Source: Synechococcus sp. ARS1019
Lineage (GTDB): Bacteria > Cyanobacteriota > Cyanobacteriia > PCC-6307 > Cyanobiaceae
Direction: 5' to 3'
Assembly: GCA_002690325.1 (NCBI GenBank)
Contig: NZED01000031.1
Location: 6,974-39,529, forward strand
Length of the DNA stretch: 32,556 nt
A model generated the notes under the pieces. It had not been told where the DNA came from. It worked only from the letters and a program-made list of their open reading frames with translations, and searched no databases. The translations under genes and the position numbers were made by a program. The first letter of the stretch is position 1. Every line of letters begins with the position of its first letter. Positions 27,328-32,556 of this stretch are shown here, piece by piece.

Positions 27328-27888
27328 TCAAGGATTGAGTCGACGTTCGCGCCACTGATCAGCCACTAGCCAACGACGGCGCCGATGGGGGTGGTGGGTG
27401 AGATCGAGATGGTCAACAGCTGAGACCTGCAAGGTGAGGACAAGAAAATGATCCGGTGGAGTGCTTTGCTCAGGGAGCTCACTGGGGAAAGAGGCATCTG
27501 GATCCAGGTCTGCGCCGGGATCTGGCCAAGCCCACAACGCACGACCGCTGTCGCGCATCGTCGCCCAGTAGTGCTGGCAGAGCAGCGGATCCTCAGCAGG
27601 GTTGGTGGTGCTGATCGCGCCACGAAATCGAAACTGCTGTTTGGCCTTCGCGAACAGCCAGCACACTTCAACGCACGACTGATGTGAAAAATCACCAGCT
27701 TTTTCGCTGCGAGCATCGGTAAACAACAGCAGTTGGTCGTCAGATCGCCAACCTCGAGACACCAGGGTGCGCACCCGTGGTGTCCCATCTCGAGAGACGG
27801 TTGCCAACTGAAGCCAACGGGCTGCGGGTGAGCGACTGTCCCGTTGCTGAGCAGCCTTGAGCAAGGGCCTCCAAGGTGGGAGTGGCAT
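27328..27888 (-). CDS. PPOX-class FMN-binding flavoprotein (pyridoxamine 5'-phosphate oxidase family)
   Basis: WLQLATVSRDGTPRVRTLVSRGWRSDDQLLLFTDARSEKAGDFSHQSCVEVCWLFAKAKQQFRFRG. Confidence 0.87.
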   Translation of the reverse strand: MPLPPWRPLLKAAQQRDSRSPAARWLQLATVSRDGTPRVRTLVSRGWRSDDQLLLFTDARSEKAGDFSHQSCVEVCWLFAKAKQQFRFRGAISTTNPAEDPLLCQHYWATMRDSGRALWAWPDPGADLDPDASFPSELPEQSTPPDHFLVLTLQVSAVDHLDLTHHPHRRRRWLVADQWRERRLNP

Positions 27889-27902
27889 GACTGGAACCGT
27901 CC

Positions 27903-28817
27903 CTAAAGACCATATAAACGACCCTGTTCAACCGCAGCTCGAATCACCAAGGCATGGCGAGGGACAAGTGCCTCAAGATCGTCATAACCACCTCCGATCA
28001 CGGTTGCGACGGGAATGGAGCGCCGCAAACAAGCATCCAAAACAAGACGATCACGGTTCAAGAGGCCGTGATCTGTCAAAGCGAGACGGCCCAATCGATC
28101 ATCTTGATGGGGATCAACTCCTGCATTGAACAACACAAGATCAGGCTTGAACTGATCAATCAAGCAGGGAAGTCGATCACCGATGGCTGACAGATAACCT
28201 TGATCATCAACACCATCCTGCAGCGGCAAATCAGCATCACTTTCAACCTTTCGCAAAGGAAAGTTGCTGGCAGCGTGAACAGACAAGGTAAAGATCCTGG
28301 GCTCATCACAACAGCATGCAGCCGTTCCATCACCCTGATGAACATCCAAGTCGATCACCATCAAACGTTCAACTTCACCAGTGGCCAAAAGAACCCGTGC
28401 AGCAATCGCGCAATCATTAAAAATGCAAAATCCGCTTCCAAAATCTCGATGGGCATGGTGGGTCCCTCCTGCGAGATGGCAGGCCAATCCATGCGACAAA
28501 GCCAGTCGAGCCGTCTTGAGTGTGCCACCAACGGCCAACCAGGTTCGTTGGATCAGCGGCGTGGTGGCGGGCAAACCGATCCGACGCTGATCGGCCCGCG
28601 ACAAACGGTCGCGACTGAAATCCTCGTGATAGCGACGGGCATGGACCCGCTCCAGGTCACGCTTGGAGATCGAGATTGGGCGAACCACCTGATCAGCCTG
28701 AATCAACTGTTGATCCAACAGCAGTTGATGCAACAACCGAAACTTGGCCATCGGAAACCGATGCGTACTGGGCAGCGGAGCCGAATACAACGGGTGATAG
28801 ACGACTGGTATTGGCAC
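27903..28817 (-). CDS. Histone deacetylase-family hydrolase (acetoin utilisation/acetylpolyamine amidohydrolase type)
   Basis: GGTHHAHRDFGSGFCIFNDCAIAARVLL, VIDLDVHQGDGTA, LVLFNAGVDPHQDDRLGRLALT, VIGGGYDDLE. Confidence 0.95.
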   Translation of the reverse strand: MPIPVVYHPLYSAPLPSTHRFPMAKFRLLHQLLLDQQLIQADQVVRPISISKRDLERVHARRYHEDFSRDRLSRADQRRIGLPATTPLIQRTWLAVGGTLKTARLALSHGLACHLAGGTHHAHRDFGSGFCIFNDCAIAARVLLATGEVERLMVIDLDVHQGDGTAACCCDEPRIFTLSVHAASNFPLRKVESDADLPLQDGVDDQGYLSAIGDRLPCLIDQFKPDLVLFNAGVDPHQDDRLGRLALTDHGLLNRDRLVLDACLRRSIPVATVIGGGYDDLEALVPRHALVIRAAVEQGRLYGL

Positions 28818-28971
28818 GACAAGCTCAGACCGTGACTGGTTTGGAGTTCACCTGAAGCCACGCCCAGGATGAAGGCAAAGGTAACAACAATCCCGAAACC
28901 GGTGAGCACAAGCAGTCAAAAAAAGCAGACCAAAAGCGTGCTATAGGAAGGTCACAATCAAATATCTAAAA

Positions 28972-29127
28972 ATGAAGCGACTTCTTATCGTTCATAACAT
29001 CATTACCGGGCAAGATATTGTTCACGAATTTTGCGAAACAGACTTCGCAATCGAAATCGTCGAAGGCGAAGACGATGGACAAGGGGAGCTTGACATTGAG
29101 TCAAAACTCTTTTACCGACTTGACTAA
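28972..29127 (+). CDS. Small hypothetical protein, 51 aa
   Basis: Manual translation MKRLLIVHNIITGQDIVHEFCETDFAIEIVEGEDDGQGELDIESKLFYRLD*; below the ORF-track cutoff. Confidence 0.5.
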   Translation: MKRLLIVHNIITGQDIVHEFCETDFAIEIVEGEDDGQGELDIESKLFYRLD

Positions 29128-29177
29128 CACTGTCAAGACAACAAATAACCCCTGAGCCTTCAGAAGCAAAAGGCGTG

Positions 29178-29285
29178 GTGAAAGAAAGTCAAAAAAGTGA
29201 TTGGTTAACGATCAACAATTCTGGCATGATCGGCTTCATACGATTTTTGCTCGATCACCAGGGCAAGGAGACCAAAAAAAGATAA
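29178..29285 (+). CDS. Possible small ORF, 35 aa
   Basis: Manual translation VKESQKSDWLTINNSGMIGFIRFLLDHQGKETKKR*; may be a degenerate small protein. Confidence 0.25.
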   Translation: MKESQKSDWLTINNSGMIGFIRFLLDHQGKETKKR

Positions 29286-29302
29286 CAACAAAGAAACAAC
29301 CA

Positions 29303-29488
29303 TCATGCTGCAGAACGTGTCGCCAACTGATCAGCAAGGAACTGATTCAAAGCATGAACGCCTGACTGTCCAGATCGATCTGCCGACAACAGGGATTGAG
29401 CCTCTCGCAAATAATGAAAATAACTTTGTCGATCCGAAGCTTGATTAGCCAAATCCATGAGTTGACGATATCGGCTCGAAAGAGTCAT
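29303..29488 (-). CDS. Small hypothetical protein, 61 aa
   Basis: MTLSSRYRQLMDLANQASDRQSYFHYLREAQSLLSADRSGQSGVHALNQFLADQLATRSAA; SD-like AGGGAGA upstream of this ATG; the track start at 29599 is probably over-extended. Confidence 0.6.
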   Translation of the reverse strand: MTLSSRYRQLMDLANQASDRQSYFHYLREAQSLLSADRSGQSGVHALNQFLADQLATRSAA

Positions 29489-29556
29489 GCAATTAATTTC
29501 TCCCTTGGAGGAATTTTCAATCAAACACGCCTTTGCGGCTGTAGCGAATGCGTCAA

Positions 29557-29739
29557 TCAGGCTGCAAGCTCGGTGCCGAACTCCATCTCGTCCGACCAAT
29601 CGCTCATGATTGATGTCTCATCGAGCTGCCCAAGCTGATAAAGGCTGAATGCAGCCAGCGTCCAGTCCTTCAGTTTCAGAGCGTCGAGGTGCTTAGCAGC
29701 TAGCAATGTCGCAACGATCTCGAGATCAACCCCGTTCAT
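29557..29739 (-). CDS. Small hypothetical protein, 60 aa
   Basis: MNGVDLEIVATLLAAKHLDALKLKDWTLAAFSLYQLGQLDETSIMSDWSDEMEFGTELAA. Confidence 0.5.
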   Translation of the reverse strand: MNGVDLEIVATLLAAKHLDALKLKDWTLAAFSLYQLGQLDETSIMSDWSDEMEFGTELAA

Positions 29740-29836
29740 CTGCCAGCGGCAACTGAGTGAATCAAACCGCTTGAACGGCAGCGGGCAAGACGAGAAAACA
29801 GAAAACAGTCTGGAAAGATCCGATCATCGATTCATC

Positions 29837-30238
29837 TCACTCCGCCGATCGAGTCACACCGTCCAACTCGATCCTGAAGATCGGAGCAATGAGCTCAATC
29901 GCGCCCTGAGGTTTCAAGACCTGCAAGCCATAAACAAAATCATTGGGGACTTCAATCCGAACAGTGCACCGTTGCGTCGTCCCGTCAGAGCCTTGATCGG
30001 AGCCACACCGCCCCAAGCGTTTGGTGCGAATCACGGAGCCATCGGCGCGCACGACGGTGAGAGCAGTCCCGATCAAAGTCGCCTCACAGGATTCAACGCT
30101 GCCATCGATCGTGCAAACGGGTTGCGATCGCAGCGGGCCGGCATCGATCAACAGGCTGCCAACACCAAGCACGAATGAGACGCACGCACCCATGCCCATG
30201 GAGCGCCAATGCCAAGGGGAGCGATTTTGGTCTGTCAC
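29837..30238 (-). CDS. Hypothetical secreted protein, 133 aa
   Basis: Hydrophobic signal segment MGMGACVSFVLGVGSLLIDA; GTG start overlaps the argF stop (TAGTG). Confidence 0.6.
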   Translation of the reverse strand: MTDQNRSPWHWRSMGMGACVSFVLGVGSLLIDAGPLRSQPVCTIDGSVESCEATLIGTALTVVRADGSVIRTKRLGRCGSDQGSDGTTQRCTVRIEVPNDFVYGLQVLKPQGAIELIAPIFRIELDGVTRSAE

Positions 30239-31197
30239 TACAGACCACCGAGGACAGCTGCAAGCAAGGCCTGCTGAGCATGCAATCGGTTTTCTGCCTG
30301 ATCAAAAATGCGACTGGAGGCTCCTTCCATCACCTCCGCCGTGATTTCCTCACCGCGATGCGCTGGAAGACAGTGCAAGACGATCGCATCGGCTGCGGCA
30401 TGCCCCATAAGCTCCTGATCAAGGCAGAACGCAGCAAACGCTTGCTCACGCTCGTGCTGCTCCTCTTCCTGCCCCATCGACGCCCAAACGTCGGTATACA
30501 CAGCCTGCGCCCCGCGCACAGCTTCGACCGGATCGGAGAGAACCTCGATGGAGGCTCCCTGCTGAGCCAGCGAGCGTGCCTGGTCGAGAATGCCTGACAG
30601 TGGCTCAAAGCCTTCCGGACAACCAATCCGGACGTTGACTCCAAGCAGGGCTCCACAAAGCATCAAGGAGTGAGCAACGTTGTTGCCATCTCCGATATAA
30701 GCCAAGGTTTGACCAGCCAGATCACCATGCACCTCACGCATGGTGAGGAAATCAGCCAAGGCCTGACAGGGATGTTCAAGATCCGTCAGGGCATTGATCA
30801 CAGGAACTGTGGACCAGTGGGCGTAGTCGACAATCTCCTGTTGCGCGTAGGTGCGAACAGCCAAAGCGTCGCAATAACGGCTCAAGACCCGCGCTGTGTC
30901 CTGCAAAGGCTCACCACGACCCAACTGCGTCACGCTGGGGTTGAGATCCACAGTTTGTCCGCCGAGGCGAGTCATCGCAACGGAAAAACTCACTCGCGTG
31001 CGGGTGGAGGCCTTCGTGAAGATCAGACCGAGAACACGATTGCCAAGATCAATCCGGCGTTCACCCGATTTGAGTTGAGACGCCAGCTCGAGCAGAGCAG
31101 CGGTCTCCTCAGCTGAAAAATCGGCCGAGGAAAGAAAATCTCGGCCTGTCAGGGCTGTTAATGAGGCGGCAACCCCCGCTGCAGCGGTAGCCATCAT
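30238..31197 (-). CDS. argF: Ornithine carbamoyltransferase
   Basis: KASTRTRVSFSVAMTRLGG (STRT), EHPCQALADFLTM, HCLPAHRGEEIT. Confidence 0.97.
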   Translation of the reverse strand: MMATAAAGVAASLTALTGRDFLSSADFSAEETAALLELASQLKSGERRIDLGNRVLGLIFTKASTRTRVSFSVAMTRLGGQTVDLNPSVTQLGRGEPLQDTARVLSRYCDALAVRTYAQQEIVDYAHWSTVPVINALTDLEHPCQALADFLTMREVHGDLAGQTLAYIGDGNNVAHSLMLCGALLGVNVRIGCPEGFEPLSGILDQARSLAQQGASIEVLSDPVEAVRGAQAVYTDVWASMGQEEEQHEREQAFAAFCLDQELMGHAAADAIVLHCLPAHRGEEITAEVMEGASSRIFDQAENRLHAQQALLAAVLGGL

Positions 31198-31239
31198 TCA
31201 CTTTCAAAGGACTGTTATCGGGGATAAGAGGCCTGCGCG

Positions 31240-32556
31240 TCAAGCGCTGACACCCTCAGGAAGCACGCTGGCTTCGAGCATTTGCTTGAGATCATCACCC
31301 TCAATCACCTCTTTTTCGAGGATCTTCTGGGCGATTGTTTCCAGCAAAGCGATGTTTTGACGCAGGATCGAAATAGCATCGTCATGCGCCTTGTCGACCA
31401 GACCGCGGACTTCATGGTCAATGGCCTGAGCAGTGGCATCACTCACCGAACGCCGTGGGTTGTTGTTACCCCCAAGGAAACGACCACCACCCTGCTTGTC
31501 GTAAGCAAGGGGGCCAAGGGTTTCACTCATCCCATAGGTACCGACCATTTGCTCAGCGAGATCCGTGGCTCGCTGGAGATCATTGGCGGCACCGGTCGTG
31601 ATTTTGCCGAACACAATTTCCTCAGCGGAGCGCCCACCCAACAAGGTTGCAATTTGACCCTGTAATTCCTCTTTGGAGTTGAGGAAGCGTTCCTCCGTTG
31701 GCAACTGAAGGGTGTAGCCGAGGGCACTCATCCCCCTGGGCACAATCGAAATCTTGGCCACTTTGCTCCCACCGGGCATGAGATGTCCGACGATCGCGTG
31801 ACCGACTTCGTGATACGCGACAACCTTTTTTTCATCGGGCTGAAGCACACGGCTCTTCTTCTCCAGACCAGCCACGACCCTCTCAATGGCTTCACTGAGG
31901 TCTTGCTGTTCAACACTCTTTCGCATCGCTCGAGCCGCAAGCAAAGCAGCTTCATTGACCAGGTTGGCCAGATCAGCCCCGGCGAATCCACTGGTGGCTT
32001 GGGCGACGCTGTCGAGGTCGACAGCCTCCGCCAGCTTCACTTTTTTGGCATAGATCTCAAGGATGGTTTTCCGACCGGAAAGATCCGGACGATCGACCAA
32101 GACCTGACGGTCAAAACGTCCTGGACGCAAGAGAGCAGCGTCGAGCACCTCGGGTTGGTTGGTGGCTGCCAGCACAATCACCGGTTTGTCCTGGGCGGTG
32201 AAACCGTCCATCTCGGTCAGCAGCTGATTCAGCGTCTGCTCGCGTTCATCGTTGCCACCAACAACACCCATAGAGCCGGAACGGCTCTTACCAATGGCAT
32301 CGAGCTCATCGATAAAGATGATGCAAGGTGCTTTTTTCTTGGCTTCTTCAAACAGATCGCGAACGCGAGCGGCTCCTGCACCAACAAAGAGTTCGACGAA
32401 CTCTGAGCCAGAAATAATGAAGAACGGAACACCAGCTTCGCCAGCCACGGCCTTAGAAAGCAGGGTCTTACCGGTGCCAGGAGGACCAACCAGCAGCACT
32501 CCTTTGGGAATCCGTGCACCAATATCGGCATAACGCTCTGGCGTTTTGAGGAAATC
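31240..32556 (-). CDS. ftsH: ATP-dependent zinc metalloprotease FtsH, 5'-truncated by the window edge
   Basis: Walker [29 protein letters not shown] region [19 protein letters not shown], zinc site HEVGH. The reading frame stays open to 32556 ([20 protein letters not shown]). Confidence 0.98.
   Translation of the reverse strand, partial: DFLKTPERYADIGARIPKGVLLVGPPGTGKTLLSKAVAGEAGVPFFIISGSEFVELFVGAGAARVRDLFEEAKKKAPCIIFIDELDAIGKSRSGSMGVVGGNDEREQTLNQLLTEMDGFTAQDKPVIVLAATNQPEVLDAALLRPGRFDRQVLVDRPDLSGRKTILEIYAKKVKLAEAVDLDSVAQATSGFAGADLANLVNEAALLAARAMRKSVEQQDLSEAIERVVAGLEKKSRVLQPDEKKVVAYHEVGHAIVGHLMPGGSKVAKISIVPRGMSALGYTLQLPTEERFLNSKEELQGQIATLLGGRSAEEIVFGKITTGAANDLQRATDLAEQMVGTYGMSETLGPLAYDKQGGGRFLGGNNNPRRSVSDATAQAIDHEVRGLVDKAHDDAISILRQNIALLETIAQKILEKEVIEGDDLKQMLEASVLPEGVSA

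Noticed and set aside
29155-29174. Hairpin GCCTT...AAGGC as a terminator
   Set aside because: Only a 5-bp stem and no T tract follows; too weak to call.

Overview
This looks like a marine picocyanobacterial (Synechococcus-type) chromosome segment. It has dense, mostly housekeeping and accessory genes on both strands. I saw no tRNA or rRNA, CRISPR array, transposase or phage module. Recognisable content, in order: a metallothionein (bmtA/smtA type) that is below the ORF-track length cutoff; a SulP transporter; a four-gene polar amino-acid ABC operon; an AEC-family permease; an AlkB-like oxygenase; a metA-metY methionine pair; an SLT lytic transglycosylase; a cluster of DOMON-like protein, NahK-like kinase and divergent GpsA-like protein; a GST; a PaO-like Rieske oxygenase; glucosylglycerol-phosphate phosphatase (stpA); a radical SAM ArsS; two DUF3721-type small proteins, one fused to a tandem decapeptide repeat; a Fur-family regulator with a strong palindrome just upstream; DUF3764 and Trp-rich small proteins; a divergent PiT-like membrane protein; a PPOX flavoprotein; an HDAC-family hydrolase; argF; and a 5'-truncated ftsH at the right edge. 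The observations most worth following are (1) the unlisted metallothionein with candidate operator elements, in the same window as a Fur/Zur-family regulator with its own palindrome; (2) the decapeptide-repeat/DUF3721 fusion; (3) an orphan intrinsic terminator preceded by a 35-aa ORF between two divergent genes; and (4) several divergent family members (GpsA-like, PiT-like). All family calls come from reading motifs by eye; no searches were run.
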